A stretch of DNA of 64,000 nt, from contig DXLO01000012.1 of NCBI GenBank assembly GCA_019414665.1, positions 1 to 64,000 of the forward strand, written 5' to 3'. The stretch's first letter is position 1. Each line of letters begins with the position of its first letter. Positions 34,762 through 43,642 of this stretch are shown piece by piece. Both the position numbers and the translations under genes were made by a program. The notes under the pieces were generated by a model that made no database searches, was not told where the DNA came from, and worked only from the letters and a program-made list of their open reading frames with translations. The DNA is from Bacteroides sp. (GTDB taxonomy: Bacteria > Bacteroidota > Bacteroidia > Bacteroidales > Bacteroidaceae).

Positions 34762-36066
34762 ATGAAATTAATAACTTTTGTATGTGCCGCCTTTCTATGC
34801 CTTCCGTCTTTGGCACAAGAAAAATTTCCGGACGGCACACCTGTATCCGATTGGTTTAAGGACAGTAAGATAATAGATATAAACACATTAGGCAAGAAAT
34901 ACATTCTGACAGATTACGGTGTCATCAATGACAGCACCCTGTTACAAACAGAGAAAATCCAATCTGCCATTGATGCTGCCGCACAAAATGGTGGCGGAGT
35001 TATCGTCATTCCCAAAGGAACCTATTTAAGCGGAGCGCTGTTCTTCAAACCCCAAACACACCTGCATCTGGAGGAAGGAGCTGTGTTGAAGGGAAGTGAT
35101 GATATCAGCAACTTCCCCATCATAGATACCCGAATGGAAGGGCAAAGCTTGAAATATTTCGCGGCGTTGGTCAATGCCGACAAAGTGGACGGTTTTACGT
35201 TATCCGGAAAAGGCACGATTGACGGTAACGGATTAAGATACTGGAAATCATTCTGGCTTCGTCGAAAAGTCAATCCCCAATGTACCAATATGGATGAATT
35301 ACGTCCCCGGCTGGTTCATATCTCCCATAGCAATAACGTCCAACTCTCAGGAGTACGCCTCATCAACTCTCCCTTTTGGACTACCCATCTTTATAAATGC
35401 AATCACATAAAATTACTGAACCTCTATATTTTCTCACCGGAGAAACCGGTAAAGGCTCCAAGTACGGATGCCATTGATATTGATGTATGCAGCAATGTAC
35501 TGGTGAAGAACTGCTATATGTCTGTCAATGATGACGCCATAGCCTTAAAAGGCGGCAAAGGTCCCTGGGCAGACCAAGACCCGAACAATGGAGGAAATTC
35601 CAACATCATCATCGAAGATTGTACCTACGGCTTCTGCCACGGCGCCCTCACTTGTGGAAGCGAATCCATCCACAATCGCAATATTATCTTGCGACGCATC
35701 CACATCACCAATGCCAATCGTTTGTTATGGTTAAAAATGCGGCCGGACACTCCTCAACAATATGAGTATATTCTGGTGGAGGATATCACCGGAGATGCAG
35801 ACCATTTTCTGTATATCAAGCCTTGGACACAATTCTTTGACCTGAAAGACAGAAAAGACATTCCCGTTTCTTACTCAAACCATGTGACAATGAGAAACAT
35901 TGATTTTAAATGCGATAATTTCTTCAGCGTAGAAAAGTCTGATCAATATCAACTTACTAACTTTACATTCGAAAACCTGAACATTAAAGCTAAAAACGGG
36001 GAATGCGACAAAGAAATGATTGACAATTTCATTTGGAAAAAGGTAAGTATAAATAATATAAAATAA
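34762..36066 (+). CDS. GH28-like family protein with atypical active-site motifs
   Basis: A 434-residue secreted beta-helix protein, signal peptide ending near SLAQ (residue 19). The overall layout is GH28 (QNGGGVIVIPKGTYLSGAL, LRPRLVHISHSNNVQLSGV, INSPFWTTHLYKCNHIKLL). The active-site motifs differ: STDAIDID replaces the usual NTDG-type motif, NDDAIALKGG keeps the Asp pair, CHGALTCGSE replaces GHG, and LLWLKM replaces RIK. It starts 41 bp after the GH2 gene and shares its operon. A terminator follows at 36109-36148. The changes suggest a different linkage or sugar from classical polygalacturonases. Confidence 0.88.
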   Translation: MKLITFVCAAFLCLPSLAQEKFPDGTPVSDWFKDSKIIDINTLGKKYILTDYGVINDSTLLQTEKIQSAIDAAAQNGGGVIVIPKGTYLSGALFFKPQTHLHLEEGAVLKGSDDISNFPIIDTRMEGQSLKYFAALVNADKVDGFTLSGKGTIDGNGLRYWKSFWLRRKVNPQCTNMDELRPRLVHISHSNNVQLSGVRLINSPFWTTHLYKCNHIKLLNLYIFSPEKPVKAPSTDAIDIDVCSNVLVKNCYMSVNDDAIALKGGKGPWADQDPNNGGNSNIIIEDCTYGFCHGALTCGSESIHNRNIILRRIHITNANRLLWLKMRPDTPQQYEYILVEDITGDADHFLYIKPWTQFFDLKDRKDIPVSYSNHVTMRNIDFKCDNFFSVEKSDQYQLTNFTFENLNIKAKNGECDKEMIDNFIWKKVSINNIK

Positions 36067-36108
36067 GATCAGCAGTTGAATAAATCAAATTCAACAATAT
36101 CTAATCAC

Positions 36109-36148
36109 GAGCCACGGCTGGCACTATCCAAACGTGGCTCCTGTTTTT
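36109..36148 (+). terminator. Terminator after the GH28/GH2/GH28 operon
   Basis: GAGCCACG (36109-36116) pairs with CGTGGCTC (36133-36140), followed by CTGTTTTTT. It marks the right edge of the first utilisation locus. Confidence 0.85.
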
Positions 36149-36217
36149 TCAACATGAAATTCACAAGATCCCGGTGTATTCCACATATATCCGGCATTCG
36201 TTTCTTTACTTAATAGT

Positions 36218-36781
36218 TCAATAACTCTTCCAGGCATCAGCCTCTTTGGCATTACGGGCTTTTGCACGCATTTTCTTACTGAAAATGATTCCCAGCAGCT
36301 TATCGGCATCAAACGTAGCACTGATACCCGCCCCCACCATCAAAGCGCTAGGAGTAAATTTGCCTGCCGGCGCAGGTTCCAAACGAGGATCATAGCCTGC
36401 CAACAACTCTTTGTTGATAGGAATCTCTACATAAATTTGTTCCTCTTCCGGAGTTTCAAACGGTCCGTACGGCAATAACCTGATATACCCTCTACCATCT
36501 ATTGTATCCATTTGAGAGATATAATAACGAGGAAGTTCCGTTTCAAACTTCATGTTTTTTTTAGGGAAGGGAGTTGATTTCATTTTCCACTTTTCGGGAT
36601 TGAACAATCTGTCAATCTCTTTCTGTGTTTCATCATCTATCACAATTTCTACTTGACCGCTCAATAGTTGCTGCAAACGCAAAGAGTCCTGTTTGGTCAA
36701 CTGCTTGGTCTCATTCGTTCTCTGGGCAAATGACAACACCGAGAAACAAAGACATAACAAAAGGAAGAATATACGTTTCAT
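36218..36781 (-). CDS. DUF4858-like secreted protein of unknown function
   Basis: A 187-residue protein with a clear signal peptide (MKRIFFLLLCLCFSVLSFAQ). The mature part has LTKQDSLRLQQLLSGQVEIV, a basic region around NPEKWKMKSTPFPKKNMKF, and a C-terminal segment ending with small residues (ALMVGAGISATFDADKLLGI) then Lys/Arg/Ala-rich sequence. The overall appearance matches the Bacteroidales family called DUF4858, a recollection rather than a search result. The gene lies 89 bp downstream of murF-alr on the same strand and may share its transcript. Confidence 0.65.
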   Translation of the reverse strand: MKRIFFLLLCLCFSVLSFAQRTNETKQLTKQDSLRLQQLLSGQVEIVIDDETQKEIDRLFNPEKWKMKSTPFPKKNMKFETELPRYYISQMDTIDGRGYIRLLPYGPFETPEEEQIYVEIPINKELLAGYDPRLEPAPAGKFTPSALMVGAGISATFDADKLLGIIFSKKMRAKARNAKEADAWKSY

Positions 36782-36870
36782 AGCTATCTATTTTTAGTAA
36801 CTTCCTAAAGATACGCAAAAGTAACGTATGTTCATCCTTTTCAAGTCTTTTTCTTTCGTTCTTTTTTTCG

Positions 36871-39336
36871 TTAATTCTGGTAATAAACTCGTTTTACCCT
36901 ATTAGACACACTGGTCAAGATCTCGTATGGAATAGTTTCCAGAATCTCTGACAGGACAGTGACCGGTAAATCATCTCCAAAAATGATAGCTTTATCCCCT
37001 TCCTTACAATCAATATCCGTCACATCAATCATGCATACATCCATACAGATATTACCCACGTATGGCGCTTTCTGCCCATTCACCAAACAGTAGGCATGTC
37101 CATTTCCCAAACGTCGGTTCAGCCCGTCGGCATAGCCGATAGGAATAGCGGCAATGCGGGAATCCCTTTCCAAATGTCCTTTACGACTATACCCCACTGT
37201 TTCCTCCTTAGGAACCTCATGAATCTGAAGAATAGTGGTTTTTAATGTACTTACATTATGGATGATCTGATTGGTAAACGGATCAATTCCATAAAGACCG
37301 ATTCCCAAACGCACCATATCGAACTGAGCACCCGGATAACGTTCTATCCCGGCTGTATTACAGATATGACGCAATATCTTATGCTGAAAAGCCTCCTGCA
37401 AACATTCAGAAGCAGCTTCAAACATTTCTATCTGTCTGCGCGTAAACGAATCAAACTGAGCCCCGTCACTGCCTACCAAATGGGAGAATACAGAACGTGG
37501 AATAACAGCTGTCTGTTTCTTCAGACGGTCTATCAGTTCCGGAATCTCTTCGGGTGCAAAACCCAAACGGTGCATTCCCGTATCCAATTTAATATGAATG
37601 GGGAAATTCGTTACCCCTTCTTTTTCGGCAGCTTTAATCAGTTCATTCAATAAATGGAAACTGTAAACCTCGGGTTCCAATTTATAATCAAACATGGTCT
37701 TGAATGCTGTCAACTCAGGATTCATAATCATAATGGAACAGGTAATTCCCGCTTTCCTCAGATCCGAACCTTCATCAGCTACAGCTACCGCCAAGTAATC
37801 CACACGATGATCTTGCAGTGTCTTAGCTATCTCGTATGAACCGGCACCGTATGCAGAAGCCTTCACCATACATACCATTTTTGTTTCCGGTTTCAGTTTG
37901 CTGCGATAATAATTCAAGTTATCAACCAAATCATTCAAATTGATCTCCAAAATGGTTTCATGCACTTTCAGTTCCAAACGATCTGAAATCCGGTCAAAAT
38001 GAAAAGCCCGCGAACCTTTTACCAAAATCACCTCATTACGCAGCCCAGCCAGCAAATCCGACTCCAACAGTTCTTCTGTAGTACGGAAAAAATACTTTTC
38101 TATCTCAAAACGGGCAGCAGCAGTCCGAATTTCCTCTCCTACCCCGATAATCTTCTCTACTCCCCGGCTATGTACCAATTCGGCTACCTGACGATAAAGC
38201 AGTTTGCTGCTCTGTCCTGTTTCAAGCATATCCGAGAGGATAAGTGTCCGTTTTTTTCCTTTATCATCAGAACGACGCGACATAAAGTCAAGAGCAATAT
38301 CCAAAGAAGCCAAATCCGAATTATAACTATCATTGATCAACACACAGCCATTCTTGCCCTCTTTTACCTCCAGACGCATAGCAATCTGTTCCAAACGCGC
38401 CATGCGCTCGGTTATTTGTTCAGGGGAAACCATCATATACAAAGCCACAGCCAGACAATGCAGCGAATTCTCAATAGAAGCGTCATCTATAAAAGGAATA
38501 CTAAATTCATTCGGCATCCCCAGATAACGGTATTTAATAGTGGTAACATGTTCTCCTTTTTGAATAGACTCAATAAACAACGGACGTTCATTGTCCTTTT
38601 TCGACCAAGCAATCTCACGCGAGGTAAAAAGAGATTTTGCCACACACGAACTGATCAGTTCGTTATCGCCATCATAAATGATGACGTCACAGTCTTTGAA
38701 CAAAGTAAGCTTCTCCATACATTTATCCTGTAAAGAGAAAAAGTTCTCTTGGTGCGCACCACCAATATTAGTCAAAATCCCTACAGTAGGTTTAATGATA
38801 GTCTGCAACGCCTCCATTTCCCCCATTTCGGAAATACCCGCTTCAAAAATAGCCAACTCAGTGCGTTCATTCATCAACCATACCGAAAGTGGCACACCTA
38901 TCTGTGAATTATAGCTACGTGGCGAACGGGTTACCACACGGTCCGGGCTCAGCAATTGATACAACCATTCCTTCACAATGGTTTTTCCATTGCTGCCTGT
39001 AATTCCTATAACCGGAATCTGAAACTGCTCCCGATGCTTTTCCGCCAATTTCTGTAATCCTTTCAGAGGATTGGCCAACTGCAGGAAATTCGCATCTTGA
39101 AAAGATTTCATATCAGCCGGCAATTCGCCCACTACAAAATTACGGACTCCACGTTCATACAATTCCGGAAGATATTTATGCCCGTCATTCCGTTTGGTTT
39201 TTAAAGCAAAAAATAATGTTTCTTCCGGAAAGCACAATGAACGGCTATCAGTTAAAATCCAATCAATCTGTGCACTACGGTCCCCAAACCGCTTTGCTCC
39301 CAGAACTTTTTCTATATTTTCAATCGAGCTTGACAT
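36871..39336 (-). CDS. Bifunctional MurF ligase / alanine racemase fusion
   Basis: An 821-residue cytosolic fusion. The N-terminal half is MurF, adding D-Ala-D-Ala to UDP-MurNAc-tripeptide: ATP-binding VIGITGSNGKTIVKEWLYQL, EAGISEMGEMEAL, and ILTNIGGAHQENFF. The C-terminal half (from about residue 460) is alanine racemase: MVKASAYGAGSYE with the PLP lysine Lys492, and VGYSRKG with catalytic Tyr716. Together the enzyme makes D-Ala and uses its dipeptide in peptidoglycan synthesis. The fusion is a known Bacteroidetes arrangement. Its start overlaps the end of the GSCFA gene by 25 bp, indicating one operon. Confidence 0.96.
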   Translation of the reverse strand: MSSSIENIEKVLGAKRFGDRSAQIDWILTDSRSLCFPEETLFFALKTKRNDGHKYLPELYERGVRNFVVGELPADMKSFQDANFLQLANPLKGLQKLAEKHREQFQIPVIGITGSNGKTIVKEWLYQLLSPDRVVTRSPRSYNSQIGVPLSVWLMNERTELAIFEAGISEMGEMEALQTIIKPTVGILTNIGGAHQENFFSLQDKCMEKLTLFKDCDVIIYDGDNELISSCVAKSLFTSREIAWSKKDNERPLFIESIQKGEHVTTIKYRYLGMPNEFSIPFIDDASIENSLHCLAVALYMMVSPEQITERMARLEQIAMRLEVKEGKNGCVLINDSYNSDLASLDIALDFMSRRSDDKGKKRTLILSDMLETGQSSKLLYRQVAELVHSRGVEKIIGVGEEIRTAAARFEIEKYFFRTTEELLESDLLAGLRNEVILVKGSRAFHFDRISDRLELKVHETILEINLNDLVDNLNYYRSKLKPETKMVCMVKASAYGAGSYEIAKTLQDHRVDYLAVAVADEGSDLRKAGITCSIMIMNPELTAFKTMFDYKLEPEVYSFHLLNELIKAAEKEGVTNFPIHIKLDTGMHRLGFAPEEIPELIDRLKKQTAVIPRSVFSHLVGSDGAQFDSFTRRQIEMFEAASECLQEAFQHKILRHICNTAGIERYPGAQFDMVRLGIGLYGIDPFTNQIIHNVSTLKTTILQIHEVPKEETVGYSRKGHLERDSRIAAIPIGYADGLNRRLGNGHAYCLVNGQKAPYVGNICMDVCMIDVTDIDCKEGDKAIIFGDDLPVTVLSEILETIPYEILTSVSNRVKRVYYQN

Positions 39337-40298
39337 TGTTCTAATTCTTTTTGAAGGTCAAAATACGGGAACTTTTCTTTAAGTCGCTCTATCTTTAACA
39401 CTATTTGAGTTAAAAATTTGCGATATGTTTCAGATTGGGCATTAAACGGTTTGTGAGCTAAAGCCTTCCGGATATCCTCCCACTCTTTCATTATTCTATC
39501 CGTTTCTTTACTAAAATAACATTCTGTAAAACATTCCCATAAATAAGATACAGCAACAGGAGAAGGATGCAACATGTCATCTGCATAAAAACGATAATCA
39601 CGAAGTTCATCCATCATGATTTCATAAGAAGGGAAATAGTAACAATCAGACCAGCGGCGGCATAATTCATCCACCGCAAGAAGCAAAGTGGACTTACTTA
39701 TCTGATTACCATGCATACCATCTTTGCTATGCCGTATGGGGCTGACAGTGAAAAGTATCTTCAAGAACGGATTTACTTTTCTCAATTCCACCAACACACA
39801 TTCCCATTCAGTGACAATTTCCTCTACCGTAAGAAGTTGTCGGGTAAAAAGGCTGTCGGGCTGTTTGTGGCAATTTCCTACCACCATGGTCCTTTCCTTC
39901 AGCCAATAAGCAAATGCAGTCCCCCAAGTAATAACCAGCCAATCAAGCTGAGGAAGTCCGGCTGAAGCCTGTTCCAGCCGCGTATTTATAGAAGACAAAC
40001 AAGATGCTGCCGTAGAGGCTGAAAAAGCGCTATGATGCATCCAACTGTGCCAACAGCCTCCGGCATAGAACAAATCCTCCTCCGTATATGTTTGATGGGA
40101 TAGAATTTGCCAAAGAGCTTCCACTATGGATAAAGGATTATAGAGGATTCCAAAAGGATTTACATCACAACGGAACTTATTTGCCAACAACAAATTTCCG
40201 ATGTTTTCTGCAAAACAAGAGCCAAATAGCATGATTCGGTCCGAATGCCGGATTTCTGTTTCCCTTTTAGGTAATTCTACTTGCGTTCTGAAATTCAT
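39312..40298 (-). CDS. GSCFA-domain protein
   Basis: About 328 residues from ATG 40298 (MNFRTQVELPK); an upstream ATG at 40331 is possible but less like the family. The defining motif LFGSCFAENIGNLL is near residue 20. Later blocks are DWLVITWGTAFAYWLKE, ILFTVSPIRHSKDGMHGNQI and YRFYADDMLHPSPVAVSYLW. The fold is SGNH-hydrolase-like, with DDMLHP resembling the catalytic Asp-His block. Function is not established. It is the first gene of the operon with murF-alr and diverges from dxs. Confidence 0.9.
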   Translation of the reverse strand: MNFRTQVELPKRETEIRHSDRIMLFGSCFAENIGNLLLANKFRCDVNPFGILYNPLSIVEALWQILSHQTYTEEDLFYAGGCWHSWMHHSAFSASTAASCLSSINTRLEQASAGLPQLDWLVITWGTAFAYWLKERTMVVGNCHKQPDSLFTRQLLTVEEIVTEWECVLVELRKVNPFLKILFTVSPIRHSKDGMHGNQISKSTLLLAVDELCRRWSDCYYFPSYEIMMDELRDYRFYADDMLHPSPVAVSYLWECFTECYFSKETDRIMKEWEDIRKALAHKPFNAQSETYRKFLTQIVLKIERLKEKFPYFDLQKELEQCQARLKI

Positions 40299-40358
40299 AC
40301 GATAAGGAAAGCTTTTAAAATTTAAGGGCAAATGTAATCATAATACACATATTTATGC

Positions 40359-40366
40359 TATTTTTG
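40359..40366 (+). promoter_or_regulatory. Candidate -7 element for dxs
   Basis: TATTTTTG matches TAnnTTTG and lies 25 bp before ATG 40391. It overlaps a possible earlier start at 40355, which is therefore rejected. Confidence 0.5.
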
Positions 40367-40390
40367 CACGATATTTATCATATCATAGGA

Positions 40391-42289
40391 ATGGAACAGG
40401 ATAATTTATATAACTTACTGCAAAGCATAGATACTCCGGATGATTTGCGCCATTTAAGCGCAGACAAACTGCCCGAAGTGTGTAAAGAGCTAAGGCAAAA
40501 GATTATAGATGAGCTCTCATGTAATCCGGGGCATTTCGGTTCCAGTTTGGGCGTAATAGAACTGACCGTCGCCTTACATTATGTATTCAACACACCCTAT
40601 GACCGCATTGTATGGGATGTAGGGCATCAAGCTTACGGGCATAAAATTTTAACCGGACGCCGGGATGCGTTCTGTACCAACCGTAAACTGAATGGCATAC
40701 GTCCTTTTCCTTCTCCATCCGAAAGTGAATATGACACATTTACTTGCGGGCATGCGTCAAATTCTATTTCCGCAGCTTTAGGTATGGCTGTAGCAGCCAA
40801 AAAGCACGGAGAGAATAACCGGCATGTCGTTGCTGTAATTGGTGACGGTTCCATGAGTGGAGGGCTGGCTTTCGAAGGGCTGAACAATGCCTCGGCAACT
40901 CCTAATAACCTTCTGATTATCCTGAATGACAACAACATGGCTATAGACCGTAGTGTAGGAGGCATGAAACAATATCTGTTGAACCTGCAAATGTCTGAAG
41001 GATACAACCGGATACGCTATAAAATATCACAAATGTTCCATCGATGGGGTATCCTGAACGAAGAACGCCGGAAAAGCCTGATACGATTTAACAACAGCCT
41101 GAAATCCATGCTGGTACAACAGCAAAACGTATTTGAAGGCATGAATATCCGTTATTTCGGACCTATTGATGGACACGATGTCAACAATTTGGCACGTGTA
41201 TTAAAAGAGATTAAAGATATGCAAGGACCTAAACTGCTCCATATACATACCACCAAAGGAAAAGGTTTCGGTCCGGCAGAAAAAGCTGCCACCATCTGGC
41301 ATGCTCCGGGCATATTCGACAAGGAAACCGGAGAGCGTATCGTTGTCGATACCAAAGGAATGCCCCCTTTGTTTCAGGATGTTTTTGGAAATACCCTATT
41401 GGAACTGGCCCAAACAAATGATAAAATCGTAGGAGTCACTCCCGCAATGCCCTCAGGGTGCTCTATGAACATATTAATGAAAGCCATGCCCGAAAGAGGT
41501 TTTGATGTGGGAATTGCCGAAGGACATGCCGTTACCTTTTCAGGAGGAATGGCAAAAGATGGTCTATTGCCTTTCTGCAATATCTATTCGTCTTTCATGC
41601 AACGTGCCTATGACAATGTGATTCACGATATAGCGATCCAAAAACTCAATGTAGTATTGTGCCTGGACCGCGCTGGATTGGTAGGAGAAGACGGTCCTAC
41701 TCATCACGGAGCATTCGATCTGGCTTATATGAGACCGATACCCAATCTCATTGTGGCCTCCCCTTACAACGAACATGAACTGCGTTGTTTGATGTATACC
41801 GCCCAGCTACCTGACAAAGGTCCTTTTGTCATCCGTTATCCACGTGGAAGAGGTTCATTGGTAGACTGGAAATGTCCAATGCAAGAGATTGAGATAGGAA
41901 AAGGAAGAAAATTGAAAGAAGGAAAAGACATAGCGGTCATTACGCTGGGGCCCATTGGCGTTCAAGCAGAAAAGGCTATCACACATGCCGAACAGGAAAC
42001 AGGAAAAAGCATTGCTCACTATGATTTGCGTTTCTTAAAGCCGTTAGATGAAAGTATGTTACACGAAATAGGCAAGAGATTCAAGCAAGTGGTCACTGTT
42101 GAAGACGGTGTGCTAAAAGGTGGAATGGGCAGTGCCATACTGGAATTTATGGCAGACAATGAGTATAATCCGCAAATAAAACGTATCGGACTACCGGATC
42201 AATTTGTCCAGCATGGTTCAGTAAAAGAACTATATCATATTTGCGGCATGGACGAAGAAGGTATTTACAAAGTTTTGATATCATTCTAA
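40391..42289 (+). CDS. dxs: 1-deoxy-D-xylulose-5-phosphate synthase
   Basis: A 632-residue thiamine-diphosphate enzyme that joins pyruvate and glyceraldehyde-3-phosphate, the first step of the MEP isoprenoid pathway. Features are NPGHFGSSLGVIELTVALHY, the ThDP motif GDGSMSGG (Gly151-Asp152) ending with NDN, the transketolase pyrimidine domain with EGHAVTFSGGMAKDGLLPF, and CLDRAGLVGEDGPTHHGAFD. The start at 40391 (MEQDNLYNLLQS) is preferred because a promoter lies just upstream. The trkA gene begins 12 bp after the stop, so dxs, trkA and trkH probably form one operon. Confidence 0.96.
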   Translation: MEQDNLYNLLQSIDTPDDLRHLSADKLPEVCKELRQKIIDELSCNPGHFGSSLGVIELTVALHYVFNTPYDRIVWDVGHQAYGHKILTGRRDAFCTNRKLNGIRPFPSPSESEYDTFTCGHASNSISAALGMAVAAKKHGENNRHVVAVIGDGSMSGGLAFEGLNNASATPNNLLIILNDNNMAIDRSVGGMKQYLLNLQMSEGYNRIRYKISQMFHRWGILNEERRKSLIRFNNSLKSMLVQQQNVFEGMNIRYFGPIDGHDVNNLARVLKEIKDMQGPKLLHIHTTKGKGFGPAEKAATIWHAPGIFDKETGERIVVDTKGMPPLFQDVFGNTLLELAQTNDKIVGVTPAMPSGCSMNILMKAMPERGFDVGIAEGHAVTFSGGMAKDGLLPFCNIYSSFMQRAYDNVIHDIAIQKLNVVLCLDRAGLVGEDGPTHHGAFDLAYMRPIPNLIVASPYNEHELRCLMYTAQLPDKGPFVIRYPRGRGSLVDWKCPMQEIEIGKGRKLKEGKDIAVITLGPIGVQAEKAITHAEQETGKSIAHYDLRFLKPLDESMLHEIGKRFKQVVTVEDGVLKGGMGSAILEFMADNEYNPQIKRIGLPDQFVQHGSVKELYHICGMDEEGIYKVLISF

Positions 42290-42301
42290 GAGAGACGAAC
42301 A

Positions 42302-43642
42302 ATGAAAATCATTATTGCAGGAGCAGGAGCAGTAGGCACCCATCTGGCGAAATTATTATCGGATGAAAAGCAAGACATCATTTTGATGGATGAAAACGAA
42401 GAAAAGTTGAGCAAACTTGATTCCAACTTCGATTTAATGACTGTCAATGCATCCCCCACCTCCATTTCCGGCCTTAAGAATGCAGGAGTGGCAGGCGCGG
42501 ATTTATTTATCGGGGTCATGCCGGAAGAAAGCCGCAATATGACGGCCTGTATGTTGGCTACCAATATGGGGGCAAAAAAGACTGTAGCCCGGATTGACAA
42601 TTACGAATATTTACTTCCTAAACATAAAGAATTCTTTTCCCAACTAGGAGTACACTCACTGATTTATCCGGAAATGCTGGCCGCCAAAGATATAGTAGAT
42701 GCCATCAAAATGAGCTGGATACGCCAATGGTGGGAATTTTGCGGTGGTGCATTGGTCCTGATAGGTACCAAAATGCGCGAAACGGCAGAAATTCTGAACG
42801 TTCCCCTTCATGAACTGGGAGGACGTAATATTCCATTCCACATTGTAGCTATCAAACGGGGAAATGAAACAATCATCCCCCGGGGAGATGATGTTATCAA
42901 ACTGCATGATATTGTTTATTTCACAACAACAAAGAAATACATTCCCTATATCCGCAAGATTACAGGAAAAGAAAATTATCCCGATGTACGCAATGTGATG
43001 ATTATGGGCGGCAGCCGCATAGCTGTTCGCACCACACAATATGTACCGGATTACATGCAGGTCAAGATTATTGAAAATGACATCAACAGATGTAACCGGC
43101 TGACCGAAGTGGTAGATGACAAAGTAATGATTATCAACGGAGATGGACGGGATATGGATCTGCTCATGGAAGAAGGGTTAAAAAACACGGAAGCATTTGT
43201 CGCTCTGACGGACAATTCTGAAACAAACATTCTGGCTTGTCTTGCCGCCAAACGTATGGGAGTAACCAAAACTGTGGCAGAAGTAGAAAATATCGATTAT
43301 ATCAGCATGGCAGAAAGCCTGGATATCGGTACGGTTATCAATAAAAAAATGATTGCCGCCAGCCATATCTATCAAATGATGCTGGATGCAGATGTTTCCA
43401 ACGTAAAATGTCTGACTTTTGCCAATGCTGATGTAGCCGAATTTACGGTTAAAAACGGTTCACGTATAACCAAATGCGCTGTCAAAGATGCCGGCCTTCC
43501 CAAAGGTGCCACCATTGGCGGACTGATTCGCAACGGTGAAGGGATACTGGTGACAGGTAATACCGTCATCCAACCTAACGACCATGTCGTAGTATTCTGT
43601 CTAGGTATGATGATTAAGAAAATAGAAAAATTCTTCAATTGA
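42302..43642 (+). CDS. trkA: Trk potassium uptake regulatory subunit TrkA
   Basis: A 446-residue cytosolic protein with two tandem RCK modules. The first NAD-binding motif is IIIAGAGAVGTHLAKLLSDE; the second begins near residue 230 with NVMIMGGSRIAVRTTQY. Each is followed by a TrkA-C domain (LNVPLHELGGRNIPFHIVAI and CAVKDAGLPKGATIGGLIRN). It gates the TrkH channel in response to nucleotides. It starts 12 bp after dxs, and its stop overlaps the ATG of trkH by one base (TGATG). Confidence 0.95.
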   Translation: MKIIIAGAGAVGTHLAKLLSDEKQDIILMDENEEKLSKLDSNFDLMTVNASPTSISGLKNAGVAGADLFIGVMPEESRNMTACMLATNMGAKKTVARIDNYEYLLPKHKEFFSQLGVHSLIYPEMLAAKDIVDAIKMSWIRQWWEFCGGALVLIGTKMRETAEILNVPLHELGGRNIPFHIVAIKRGNETIIPRGDDVIKLHDIVYFTTTKKYIPYIRKITGKENYPDVRNVMIMGGSRIAVRTTQYVPDYMQVKIIENDINRCNRLTEVVDDKVMIINGDGRDMDLLMEEGLKNTEAFVALTDNSETNILACLAAKRMGVTKTVAEVENIDYISMAESLDIGTVINKKMIAASHIYQMMLDADVSNVKCLTFANADVAEFTVKNGSRITKCAVKDAGLPKGATIGGLIRNGEGILVTGNTVIQPNDHVVVFCLGMMIKKIEKFFN

